From contig OX393566.1 in assembly GCA_947652115.1 (NCBI GenBank), positions 20,222,906 to 20,286,905 of the forward strand: DNA of 64,000 bases, written 5' to 3'. The position numbers and the translations under genes were made by a program. Below are positions 53,201 to 61,547 of this stretch, one piece after another. Source of the stretch: Blastomussa wellsi. Its lineage: Eukaryota > Cnidaria > Anthozoa > Scleractinia > Plerogyridae. The notes under the pieces were generated by a model, which saw only the letters and a program-made list of their open reading frames with translations, ran no database searches and had not been told where the DNA came from. Within the stretch, counting starts at the first letter, position 1. The number at the start of each line of letters is the position of its first letter.

Positions 53201-53776
53201 GGCATGTGCATATTAGATCTAAGTAAGACTCTCATGTATGATTTTCATAATAATTATATTAAAAAGAAGTATGGTGATAAAGCCAAACTATTATTCACAG
53301 ATACTGACAGTTTAACTTATGAAATAGAGGCTGAAAATGTTTATAAAGAATTTTGGGTTGATAAAGATAAATTCGATAATAGCGACTACGCAGAAAATTC
53401 ACCTTACTTTGATAAGTCAAATAAAAAAGTAATTGGAAAGTTTAAAGATGAAGCAGCTGGTGTCCCTATTTATGAATTTGTTGGTCTACGATCAAAAATG
53501 TACAGCTATATCAAAGATGATAACAAAGGTTGTAAGACTGCTAAAGGAATAAAAAAGAATGTAATCAAAAAAGACATTCAACATGAAAACTATAAAGAAA
53601 CACTATTCAATAATAAACAGATGTATCATAAGATGAAAACAATCAGAAGTCAAAACCATGAACTCGGTAGTTATGAAATCAATAAAGTATCGCTCAGCTG
53701 TTTTGATGATAAAAGATACATACTAGAAGATGGTGTTATAAGTTATGCTTATGGACATTATAATACAAAACAATAA
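50228..53776 (+). CDS. polB: Protein-primed family B DNA polymerase
   Basis: 1182 residues, fully open. Exonuclease motifs: YADFEA (Asp412), HNLRGYDSHF (from 506), YIKSD (Tyr663, Asp667). Polymerase motifs: LDANNLYGWAMSQ (Asp763), KLMNNSVFGKTMEN (from 925) and TDTDSL (Asp1025), then SKMYSY (KxY). These belong to the protein-primed PolB group of Polintons, adenoviruses and bidnaviruses; the insertions between motifs that allow protein priming are present. The first ~190 residues are basic coiled coil and may contain the terminal-protein function. A zinc-finger-like segment, CMHCLQCF...HKDNC, lies at 355-375. It would replicate the linear element from its terminal repeats. The early-type motif precedes it; the short frame after it is a repeat artefact. 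Confidence 0.95.
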   Translation: MSFFQLLSTRYYKTAKKLGYKWLDLVRKTTRQNVINNVELHQIIKKHKQDKIKNKQHLEQLKKIKKEHKRIMKQYKPKTEIEQLNQALKGYTKSFEIGIKNDKDPLMQLKSTRQALEYHIIEMLKSEKGLKFVETLKVTFEKLANDGQINKAAYFNSTPQTIINETEIKKSFNLSKQQILNKVAQWVSEGSGWTIKSVDNHYLNVVKYEPMKGTSYINLPPELRNSKKGLINIKNEDNECFRWCHIRYLNPQDKDPQRIKKSDKQYIQKLNYTGIEFPVTTKQYNKIEKQNEININVFGYENKQVYPIYISKEKNNNELNLLLITENENKHYVLIKDFNRFMYSKTKHDGRKHFCMHCLQCFSTKRVLTDHKDNCITVNGIQAVKMPDKDNNILKFNNHHHEELVPFVIYADFEAITEKISGCQQKDSKSYTEAYQKHTDCGFGYKIVCCYNDKYSKPLTIYRGEKAVYTFLEKMLDEVEYCKKVVTKEFSNKFNSKELKIPVIFHNLRGYDSHFIMQEIGNIVKKNEYIDKKGQKRQMHINAIPNNMEKYMAFMLGNHLTFIDSFQFMSSSLEKLVSNIPKEALKYTSEIFKGKKLDLMARKGVYPYDYMDSFDKFNKKLPTKEEFYSILNNEHISDEDYKHAQNVWNTFNLKNMGDYHNLYIKSDILLLADVFENFRKTCLQYYKLDPCHYFSSPGLSWDAMLKMTDIKLELITDIDMFLFIEKGMRGGISYIANRYGKANNKYMKNYNKNEPSKYIMYLDANNLYGWAMSQYLPTGGFRWLTEKQIDKFNVNNIRDDSEKGYILEVDLDYPEKLHDLHNDYPAAAEKITVQKDMLSYYCKTIADKYNISTGLVHKLIPTLSKKDKYVLHYRNLKLYLDLGLKLTNVHRVLQFNQSPWLKQYIDYNTEKRKNAKNSFEKDFFKLMNNSVFGKTMENLRKRVDVRLVTNEKKLLKLASKPTYVRSKIFNENLVAVHKIKETLTLNRPAYVGMCILDLSKTLMYDFHNNYIKKKYGDKAKLLFTDTDSLTYEIEAENVYKEFWVDKDKFDNSDYAENSPYFDKSNKKVIGKFKDEAAGVPIYEFVGLRSKMYSYIKDDNKGCKTAKGIKKNVIKKDIQHENYKETLFNNKQMYHKMKTIRSQNHELGSYEINKVSLSCFDDKRYILEDGVISYAYGHYNTKQ

Positions 53777-53945
53777 TTCCAATAATTCCACTGATTCTAA
53801 TAATTTTCATCATTTTCATAATTTTCATAATTTACTTAATTCCAATAATTTTCATAATTCCACTGATTCCAATAATTTTCATAATTTTCATAATTCCACT
53901 GATTCCAATAATTTTCATAATTTACTTAATTCCAATACTGAAATT
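53770..53945. repeat. 9-bp tandem repeats after the polymerase gene
   Basis: Units AATTTTCAT and ATTCCAATA / ATTCCACTG repeated, beginning a few bases before the polymerase stop. The Asn/Phe/His-rich open frame at 53745-53948 is produced by them. Confidence 0.8.
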
Positions 53946-53988
53946 TAATACTTATATATAATACTGAAATTTAATACTGGATTTCAGT
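53932..53988 (-). repeat. Inner inverted repeat matching 37445-37501
   Basis: 57 bp identical to the reverse complement of 37445-37501, including ATTTAATACTG repeats. On the left it starts 2 bp inside the 127-bp TIR; on the right, 266 bp inside. Confidence 0.9.
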
Positions 53989-54016
53989 ATTATATATAAT
54001 TCAATATATAATGGAC

Positions 54017-54041
54017 ATTATCTATACGAAGTATAGATAAT
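54017..54041. repeat. 25-bp palindrome, right subterminal region
   Basis: ATTATCTATA + CGAAG + TATAGATAAT: perfect 10-bp arms with a 5-bp spacer, only in the right subterminal segment. Confidence 0.8.
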
Positions 54042-54144
54042 ATCATTCAATTCCCCAGTTTTAACAACAGGACTAATATTCAATACTTAGATTAAATACT
54101 TAGATTCAATACTGAAATTTAATACTGAAATTTAATACTGAAAA

Positions 54145-54254
54145 TTCAGTCAAAAATTATGCTGAAAAATTCAGTCAAAAAATTCAGTCAAAAAATTCAG
54201 TCAAAAAATTCAGTCAAAAAATTTGCTGAAAAAATTTGCTGAAAAAAATTGCTG
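54145..54254. repeat. Right-end subterminal direct repeats
   Basis: Four to five copies of AATTCAGTCAAAA followed by copies of AAAAATTTGCTG(A). Absent from the left end. Confidence 0.8.
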
Positions 54255-54381
54255 AAAAAATTATTAAAAAAATTATTGAAAAAATTCTGCTGAAAAAATT
54301 TGCTGAAAAATTCTGCTGAAAAATGCGCTCGAAAAAAATTCTGCTGAAAAATGCGCTCGAACTGTCAATCCCTATACTACT
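54255..54381 (-). repeat. Polinton terminal inverted repeat, right
   Basis: 127 bp, exact reverse complement of 37316-37442, ending CCCTATACTACT before the target duplication. Confidence 0.95.
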
Positions 54382-54387
54382 ATTGTT
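54382..54387. other. Target site duplication, right (ATTGTT)
   Basis: Identical to 37310-37315. Confidence 0.95.
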
Positions 54388-54689
54388 TATTTTTCTGCAA
54401 TGGGAATTTGTTTATATTCCTGTTATAGGAAGAAAGTGATTGCTAGTGTCATAAAAAGGGTAAAAAAATGTAGGTCACCATACTCGTTTACGAGAAAACG
54501 ACGATTTATCTCCTTCACGAGCAAAGCCGTAAATAGAACGCCGCAGTTTTCTTTAGGTGCGCGCGCTGATGACGCAATAAATCGTGCGCAGTAAGGATGG
54601 GCAATGCAATGCAGGGGAATGACCTTAAGATATATTAGTGTTTGAAAAGTTCAATTCCATTTTTATGGCCCATAACTTTTCTATTTTAG

Positions 54690-54845
54690 TGGACGATGGT
54701 TGGCGGGAATGGAGTCCTTGGTTTGCCTGTACTGCCACGTGCGGTGGAGGATACAGAATCCGTTGCTGCGCGCATTATTTCCCTCCGTGCATTGGACCTG
54801 TCCCCGCAGAAACTCGACAATGTGGCACAGGGCCTTGCCCGCCTT
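54690..54845 (+). CDS. Thrombospondin type 1 repeat exon of the secreted matrix-type gene
   Basis: A 156-bp exon with acceptor TTCTATTTTAG and donor GTAAGTC, phase 1 at both ends. It encodes a TSP1 module: WREWSPWFACTATCGGGY, with tandem Trp residues and six or more cysteines (CC, CIGP, QCGTGPCPPC). TSP1 modules bind glycans and matrix partners in secreted or cell-surface proteins. Splicing is in phase with the EGF exon at 31876-32000 and the chitin-binding exon at 56011-56171. The preceding 22.7-kb intron carries the Polinton. Confidence 0.8.
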
Positions 54846-55231
54846 GTAAGTCATGGCAGCTAAATTACGCTTCGTACATCTTTAGAATCATTGACAGTCT
54901 GAGTATAAATATATCTTATAACACAAAATTGGGGGATAATAGTTTGACTAGCTATTTCGAAGAGCGAGTGCATACACAAATAATGAGTAGAAATGCATAG
55001 GGTTGATGCTAGCCACCAAATTAGTATAGGTAATCATACGGGTTCGATTGCAATGCTGTATGCTGCTGCATCTCCTGAAAAGTGAGGTTTTCATTAGGGA
55101 GGGGAGGGGAGGGGTGCAATGCTGTATGCTGCATCTCCTGAAAAGTGAAGTTTTCATTAGGGAGGGGAGGGGAGGGGGGGAGATACGGGACTCGGCCCCC
55201 TCCTTCTGAATCCTCCCCTGTCAGTGTTACA

Positions 55232-55264
<33 letters not shown>

Positions 55265-56010
55265 GAGTAATTTTTTCATGTATATTGTTTCTAACTAAGA
55301 TATATTTATGCAGTTCACAGTACAGAACCTTATTTATAACTTCACTGAGAACTAACCATAGCACATTGCAAATTCTGAGTTTTCATTGGTTTGGTCGCCA
55401 GTGAGAATTACTGGGAGCCCTTATGGGAGTCTTCAATAAGACAATCATTCCACTCGCGCTTGTTGGATATATGAGATTGTTACATCTATCTACAATCTCA
55501 TTTGCAACGTGCGCTCATGTAGTAATTGTTAAATAAATATAGAATACATGGGTGTTCGGGGATATGAAATTTTATTTCTCTTTGAATGTTCAACTCGATA
55601 TATCTCACAAGTGAGCGCAGCGAACATTTCCGACCATTTCCCGAAGATTTCCAAAGATTCTAAAAATGTTGTCCGAAGGTCACACGAACGTTTCCGAATA
55701 TTCTCCGAAAATTCCCTAAGATTAGCGAAGGTTTTCGAAGATTTTCGAGGTTTGCCGAAGTTTTTCGAGGTAGAACCGAAGATGTTTCGACTGCACACCA
55801 ATAAATTGAAGTACAGTAGGGTCAAACGTCATTGACATCACGTAAAATTATCGTCATTTTACACCTGTGTTCAATTACTGTTTTTCTCAGGGGCGAAAAT
55901 CCATATAAAGCATTGCAGTTTATATTATAAACCGCTTTATATAATTTACAGGCTGCTATGGTTAATAACAGCAGAAGTATCACGAGATAATATTCATGTT
56001 TGCCTTTTAG
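54846..56010. other. Intron between TSP1 and chitin-binding exons
   Basis: Contains two copies of a ~68-bp unit at 55046-55180 (GCTGTATGCTG...CATCTCCTGAAAAGTGA, GGGAGGGGAGGGG tail) and, at about 55440-55515, relatives of the foldback at 58966-59081. No exon recognised. Confidence 0.5.
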
Positions 56011-56171
56011 TTGACTGCAAGAACAAAGCAAATGGATATTATAAAGATCCCGAAAACTGCTATGGTTACATAAGTTGTTGGAACGGCCTGATGTCCCATT
56101 TGGCCTGCCCAACAGGTTCCAAATATCAAGAAGAAACGAACAATTGCGTCCATGCTGCTGTGCCGTGTTAA
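56011..56171 (+). CDS. Chitin-binding (peritrophin-A/CBM14) terminal exon
   Basis: A 161-bp last exon after GCCTTTTAG, starting in phase 1. It encodes a CBM14 module with the usual six cysteines: DCKNKANGYY, ENCYGYISCWNGL, LACPTGSKY, NNCVHAAVPC then TAA at 56169-56171. This domain binds chitin or related glycans extracellularly. With the EGF and TSP1 modules it suggests a secreted matrix, mucus or skeleton-associated protein. A polyadenylation signal AATAAA follows at 56259-56264. Earlier exons, including any signal peptide, lie outside what I recognise. Confidence 0.8.
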
Positions 56172-57062
56172 CCTAAACAGCCCAATCCGCATTCAGAGCG
56201 TTGATTTAAGTCACGTTTTCAAATCGAGGCTGTTGTTTTAGGAATCTAACTGGTCAGGAATAAAGGCTACAACGATAAATGTACCACTGCCTGTTTTGCA
56301 TTTATGTGACTCTCCTTTTTGCCTAGGCCGATGTTTCACCAATGAAAGTTTTGTGGGCAAAAGATAAAGCTATATTGCTGTACAAGTTAAGTGGTGAAAA
56401 ATTTCTTTAAGAATTATCAACAGTGCCTGCCATACGATAATTTACAAATTCAGACTGCAGGAAGAGGCATTCTAAGCCCACACCAACTTTGACGATTTGT
56501 AACCTCCAACCAATTAATGCTATGAGTGCTAAACCTTTTGCTTTCCTAAAATTGTATTAAGGGAAAGTAAGCCTTTTGTTAGAAAGTAAAATTATCCGAC
56601 ACGAAGTAATAAAACATCTAAGTTTATAGAAGAGAAGTAACAAGTCGTATTACTCATTGTTTTACGTAGATACGATTATTCGTTCGTCATACCAACCATT
56701 TGCTGCGTAATTTGTCCTTAAGTTAGCATTAAATAATTAAGGTTCCAACCTCGAACCTAGTGACCCAGTAGCATTAAGCGTCTAGGCATATTTCTACTTC
56801 CCCCTAAATGGAGTGCGCTACGACATCGCAGGGTTGCCCCCCCCCCCCTCCCTCACCCACAGCAGTATTTCGCCGGTACTCATTTCTCACCTGGCGCAAA
56901 CAATTAGGCCACCGCGCCTCCCACTGTAAAATAAACAAAAATACTGTAAAATTTGGGAAAAAGAAGACGTGGGCATTTTCATCTCAATTGGCTCTTAATG
57001 ACAATGATAATGATAATGATAATGATAATGAAAGGATTATCAGCAGAACAATGGAATAATGA
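56172..57062. other. 3' UTR and intergenic
   Basis: AATAAA at 56259 marks the end of the secreted-protein gene. A C-run (56837-56848) and a short TGATAA array (57000-57030) follow. No gene seen. Confidence 0.5.
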
Positions 57063-57272
57063 TTGTGTTCTTTCGACGTGTGTTCCTTAGTCACGAATGT
57101 TCCACTCGACGAGACAATAGAAATTTGTCTTACTAGGTTGCATTCTCTTCCTAACCATCCTGCCTTACTGCGACATGTCCTCAAAGACTTGCTCGAGTTT
57201 GCAACGAAGAAAACCCACTTCGTTTTCGATGGTGATTATTACGACCAAATTGCCAAAAATCGCCAAAAATAG
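57063..57272 (+). mobile_element. Penelope-like reverse transcriptase fragment (motif A region)
   Basis: Encodes SFDVCSLVTNVPLDETIEI, the FDV-type motif A block of Penelope-like reverse transcriptases, then HVLKDLLEFATKKTHFVF and DGDYYDQI. Sequence after DQI is unrelated, so the copy is interrupted at about 57258. Same strand and family as 58600-58965, probably the same element. Confidence 0.65.
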
Positions 57273-58599
57273 CTCAACCTGGTACTAATTTCAACAGAAG
57301 GTTTTTTAACGTCTTTTGGTCCAGAAACATGCCCTCTAAAACATATCAAATGTCTCTAAGAATCAGATTTGGGAAAGTTGACTAAAAACGAGTTTTATGG
57401 AAAGGGGGCTGGATGTACTGGCTGCTCTGTCTCATAACTTTATAAACACGTGAAGCATGGGCTACAAAAAATAGAAAGAGTGTTTAGTGTTCTCTTCCAA
57501 GTTAAGTTTTATTACATACAGATTACAGCACTTAATTACTTATATAAGTTTCTAACTCAAGCACGAAGCTCTCAGAAAGGATCTGCTCTCTTGGCTATCT
57601 GGATTAAATACTTAGCGTAGAAGTTTGTCTTCCACGTGTGAAGTTTAAAGTTGAAAAAGAAGTAAGATTATAAAGGCTATGTGGTAAAGTTTTTACAATT
57701 TCAATAAAGGCACTTTGATCTGAGTAGTAAATTCCAAAATCTGTTTTTCTAAAGACAAAAATCAACGGGGATTACATAAATGCTTCGTGCCCCGCCATTT
57801 CACCTGACTCAAATATTAATGAATGAAAACTTTTTAAATTATTATTTAGGCGAACAATAAATGCACATTGAGCAGAAGTCAATTTGCCTGAAATTCGTCT
57901 TCATTGGAGCATTAAGTTTTGCAAAAAATCCATTAAACTAGATAGATATGAAGAATTAAAACAAATTTAACTTACATTATGTCATTTGTGCTTTCATCCT
58001 AGACGATTTAAAATGTTTCTTTGTTTTAATTTCTTGTACGTAATCGATTCAATTTGCCTGCGATTTAAAAAAAATCAACTATGGATGAAGTCGTGAAATG
58101 TGTTATTTGAGAAAAATCTTGATGAAGAGGGTGACATCGTAACCCTTAAAGAAAAGGTTAGCGAGGGAATAAATCAGGCAAGCAAAGAGCGGAATGATAC
58201 CATCACTACAGTACCTGGACAGGAGCTGCATCAGAGTTGCCCACGAGAGTATTGCCTTCCCAGCAACATCAAGGGGGCTAAGAAAGCTGTTTCGTATAAG
58301 TCCACAAGTTACCGTCGCCCTTTAAAACGCAAAGGAAAACAGTCTTTCTAATTTAAGACTGACTGTTTCTTTTGCGGCACCAAGGTTTGTTTCGGTGAAC
58401 AGGAAGAAAGACTCCGGGAGGCCTTCAGGGTTAATAGAGGAATTGAAACAAAGGAAACGATACTGGGAATCTGGTTTAAGGTTTAAGTCAACTTTAAGTC
58501 AACTTTAATTTTACGTAAATCTCCATTTTCGTGCTGTGATAAACTGATGGTATTTAATTAAGCCCTTTTTAAGGCCTATTTGGCCAACATTTAGTGGGT
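57273..58599. other. Non-coding stretch inside the broken Penelope-like element
   Basis: Separates the motif A and motif C fragments. No terminal repeats found to define an insertion; the frame at 58100-58351 has no recognised domain. Confidence 0.35.
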
Positions 58600-58965
58600 G
58601 CAACGCTCACCAGCCTTCCATTTGGTTCCGATACGTTGACGATGCCTTCACCCTGTTCGACAGTAGAAACTCAGCAGTTCAGTTTGTAGACTACCTCAAT
58701 AGCTGTCATGCCAACATCAAATTCACCGCTGAATTTGAAGAGAACAGCGCATCATACTTTCTCAACATCCATTTACCGAAAGGAGACTTTCACTGGTCTG
58801 TACACGAAATGGGGCTCCTTTGCACCTTGGAAATATAAAGTAAGCCTCATCCGTACGCTAACTTTTCGTTGTTTCCTCATTTGCTCGTCACCTTCTCTGT
58901 TGCGTTCTTCTTTGGATGATCTGAGGAAGTTGTTGTCACAGAACAGTAACCCCAATGGTATTTAA
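58600..58965 (+). mobile_element. Penelope-like reverse transcriptase fragment (motif C region)
   Basis: WFRYVDDAFTLFDS includes the catalytic YVDD; followed by VDYLNSCHANIKFTAEFEEN and FLNI. A one-base shift near 58770 leads to the C-terminal part (SSLDDLRKLL). Ends abruptly at the foldback at 58966. Confidence 0.7.
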
Positions 58966-59081
58966 CAATTATTCCACGAGCGGGCGTTGGATATGAGATG
59001 GTAGATAGTCAACGAGGCGCGTAGCGCAGAGCTGGCTATAACCATCTTGTATCCAACAAGCGCGAGTGGAATAATTGTTTT
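58966..59081. repeat. Foldback MITE
   Basis: Inverted ends CAATTATTCCAC(G/T)... with paired TTGGATA.GAGATGGT / ACCATCTTGTATCCAA. About 116 bp; a diverged relative is near 55440-55515. Confidence 0.7.
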
Positions 59082-59179
59082 ATTAAAAATGTCCCAAAAA
59101 TATTGTACAAACATTGCGAAAAATACATTCTTTTAAAGAGAGTTCACCTACCACATTTGTAAGCAAATGGTACATGAGA

Positions 59180-60290
59180 TCAGATACCATTGCCTCTAAA
59201 CCAATAAAAACTCAGGAAATGCAATATAACATAGCGAGCGCATTTAAAAGTTCCGGGTTGATCACTTGTTTGGAATGCACTTCTGACTAAAAAGTTACCT
59301 ATGTTTTTGTCGCGTTTGAATGAAATTAATGGCGGTTTCGAAAAGATTCTACCAGTGTCGGGATCATTTTGAAGTAATTTAAAGTTTTTGAGAATGATGG
59401 ATTTTACTGCGTGGTTGTGAGGGTGAAATGTGAGGGTGAATGGAATTCTATCGTTGTTTTCTCTCTGTGACGTTTGTAGCGCTGACTGTCGATCAATTTG
59501 TTGGGCGCGATGATGGCCCGCTTGAACAACAGAAGCAGGATAGCCGCGTTTGTCGAAGAAATTACACATTTCCTCTGATTTTAAGGAAAAATGAGAGTCG
59601 TCACTACAAAGACGGCGAAGTCTAAGAAACTGAGAATAAGGAATGGAATTCTTTACATGTAATGGATGTGAAGATGAATACAACAAATAACTACGAGAAT
59701 CTGTGGGTTTTGTAGTGCACACTAGTGCATAAACCGTTGCCTTCGAGCGAAACCTTGATATCAAGGAATGCTAAGGAAGTATCGGAAATTTCCCAGGTAT
59801 ATTTAGGGGCAGGATGAAACGAATTAACAGCGGTTATGAATTGATTGAGATCCTCTCTGATAGAAGAAGTAGCGCCGATACAGTCGTCAATGTAGCGACG
59901 ATAGAGTTCAGGTTTTGGGCCGTTGTATTGATTGAAAAATTGGTGTTCAATGTAGCCTACGAAAAGATTGGCGTAACTGGGTCCCATTTTGGTACCCATG
60001 GCCACGCCATTGATTTGTTTGTAATAATTGTTCGCGAATGAAAAACAGTTGACTGTTAACACTAACTCAGCCAGGCGGAGTAGTATTTCCGAGCTTGGTT
60101 CCTTAACAGTGCGTAAATCAAAAAAATGTTTGAGGGCTAAAAGACCTTCGCCATTTGGGATGACGGTGTAAAGAGATGTAATATCCATAGTGAAAATAAG
60201 ATTGTCTTCGCCCAGGAAATTGAAATCGCGAACAATTTGAAGTGCGTGTTGACTGTCTTTAACGTATGGACCGAGGAAACCACCCATCAC
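59180..60290 (-). mobile_element. Penelope-like reverse transcriptase, minus strand, one frameshift
   Basis: 59691-60290 encodes the central RT: TMDITSLYTVIPN (motif A), NGVAMGTKMGPSYANLF (motif B), YRRYIDDCIG (motif C) and LAFLDIKVSLEGNG. A one-base shift at about 59705 (run of A) leads to 59180-59764 with the C-terminal RT region (SQFLRLRRLCSDD, NPFTLTFHPHN-like block). The N-terminus and GIY-YIG domain are missing. Dead, and of a different subfamily from the plus-strand fragments. Confidence 0.75.
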
Positions 60291-60458
60291 AATCCCCCAA
60301 AAGGAAATTATTTATTTCTAACTTATTTTATGTTACAAAGCAAAATAATCACCAAGTAGCTGAAGTGTTGAATCAATAAATTCTATGGTTTCATTTTCCA
60401 AAGCAATCATCGTATCAAGTCTTTTTTCTCTAACAAGGACCGACTAAAGCGTTCTCAA

Positions 60459-60674
60459 ATGTCAAATGTTGTATATAAGGCTAGTTATTGGGACTGTCAT
60501 GATTTCTACACTGGAAAAACTAAACGTAGATTGCATGACAGGAAAACCGAACATTTTAAAGCAATCACAAGTAGCTGTCACGCATCTGCTATTGCAGACC
60601 ACGTCACGTCAACTGGTCACAGCTTAAAATGGGACCATTTTGACAACAAGAGGACGTTCAGATACCCATTGTAA
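60459..60674 (+). mobile_element. Penelope-like GIY-YIG endonuclease fragment
   Basis: YKASYWDCHDFYTGKTKRRL, then RKTEHF and AIADHVTSTGHSLKWDHF. Matches in order the minus-strand piece at 18782-19075. Could be the 3' part of the plus-strand element (57063-58965), pushed away by the minus-strand insertion. Confidence 0.65.
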
Positions 60675-61009
60675 GATAAAGGATACTATTAATTAGTGAT
60701 TTGAAACTCACCCTAATGAAAATGTAAGCAGTGAAAAGCCTTATCTTTATTAGACATTATTAGTTTTCATTTTTTATATGCAAATGTTTTCATCTATTGT
60801 TATTCAAATTAGTTACTTATCTTTATCTTTGAATTTAGTTGTTACTTCTATTTCCAATGGTTACTTCTGAAGATGTATGTAGAAACATACGAACCATCAA
60901 GTTAAAATATTTTTTTTCTCCAGCAATGCGTTTGCTCGTTACGTTTATGACCGCCGTTTGCGTGTTATTTCTTATCAAGCTACGATGGCCAAAAAACAAG
61001 AGTATTTAC
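60675..61009. other. Probable 3' tail of the Penelope-like fragment
   Basis: GAAACATACGAA-type sequence at about 60880 is reminiscent of the 3' region of these elements. No gene. Confidence 0.35.
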
Positions 61010-61137
61010 GATCCATTCCATTCCCTTTTACTCCATTCTACTCTATTCAATTTTATTCCAATACGTTCAATTCCATTCCATTCCATTCTATTCCATTCTA
61101 TTCCTTTCCATTCTATTCCACTCCATTCCATTCAATG
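61010..61137. repeat. (ATTCC)n microsatellite
   Basis: Imperfect pentanucleotide array CCATT/CTATT. Ile/Pro/Phe/Ser-rich frames across it are artefacts. Confidence 0.9.
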
Positions 61138-61547
61138 CAGGGTCCGAGGTTTACTTTTTCTTGATGCCATTTTTATGCTTTTTAATGCTTATAGTTTGTT
61201 GTGATCTATTTTATATGGGGTCCAGGATTCCCTTACGGATTATCCTGATGGTTTTTAATAACCAATACTTTTTCGTTTTTTTTTTCTTTTTTAATTATAA
61301 TAAATAAAAGCGATTTTCCCTCCAGAGAGCTACATCTGTTTGCACGCTTTGAGGACCTACACTATACGGTCAGCGGCTACAGATATCAGCTACCGTGACA
61401 ACGGGTAGCAAAACCTCACAAATGGCGGCCGACCTCATTTGCATTTTGCTGGCTAGTTGTGCTTTAATCACTTAACAAAGCTTGAAATGTAATAATAGCG
61501 CGGGCAAGCTTTTATTTTAGTTTTCAATAGCATTTCGTGTTCTCGAT

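Larger units (their letters stand above)
37316..54381. mobile_element. Complete Polinton/Maverick (virus-like DNA transposon)
   Basis: 17,066 bp with AGTAGTATAGGG... and ...CCCTATACTACT ends, 127-bp identical inverted repeats and a 6-bp target duplication. It encodes family-defining proteins: family B DNA polymerase, DDE integrase, adenain-like cysteine protease and capsid-type proteins. Gene order: zinc finger (-), candidate late transcription factor (+), SLATT-like (-), small ORF (-), fibre-like (-), structural block 41777-47995 (+), integrase (+), BRO-N/nuclease (+), AT-hook protein (+), polymerase (+). No packaging ATPase recognised. Base composition (AT-rich, A-run rich) differs visibly from the host flanks. 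Several frames are broken, so this copy may be inactive. Confidence 0.95.
36907..54624. mobile_element. TTAA-type MITE split by the Polinton insertion
   Basis: Left end GGTCATTGCCCTG at 36907-36919 after TTAA (36903-36906); right end CAGGGGAATGACC at 54612-54624 before TTAA (54625-54628); the inverted ends agree at 12 of 13 bases. Removing the Polinton and one ATTGTT leaves a non-coding MITE of about 650 bp. A second copy without the Polinton is at 7202-7817. It lies in the intron between the EGF and TSP1 exons. Confidence 0.85.

Noticed and set aside
53745..53948. Asn/Phe/His-rich ORF after polB
   Set aside because: Overlaps the polymerase end and is made of 9-bp tandem repeats; no leader motif.
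54017..54041. loxP-like recombinase site
   Set aside because: The spacer and arm resemblance (TATACGAAG) is partial and the arms do not match known sites; no tyrosine recombinase is encoded.
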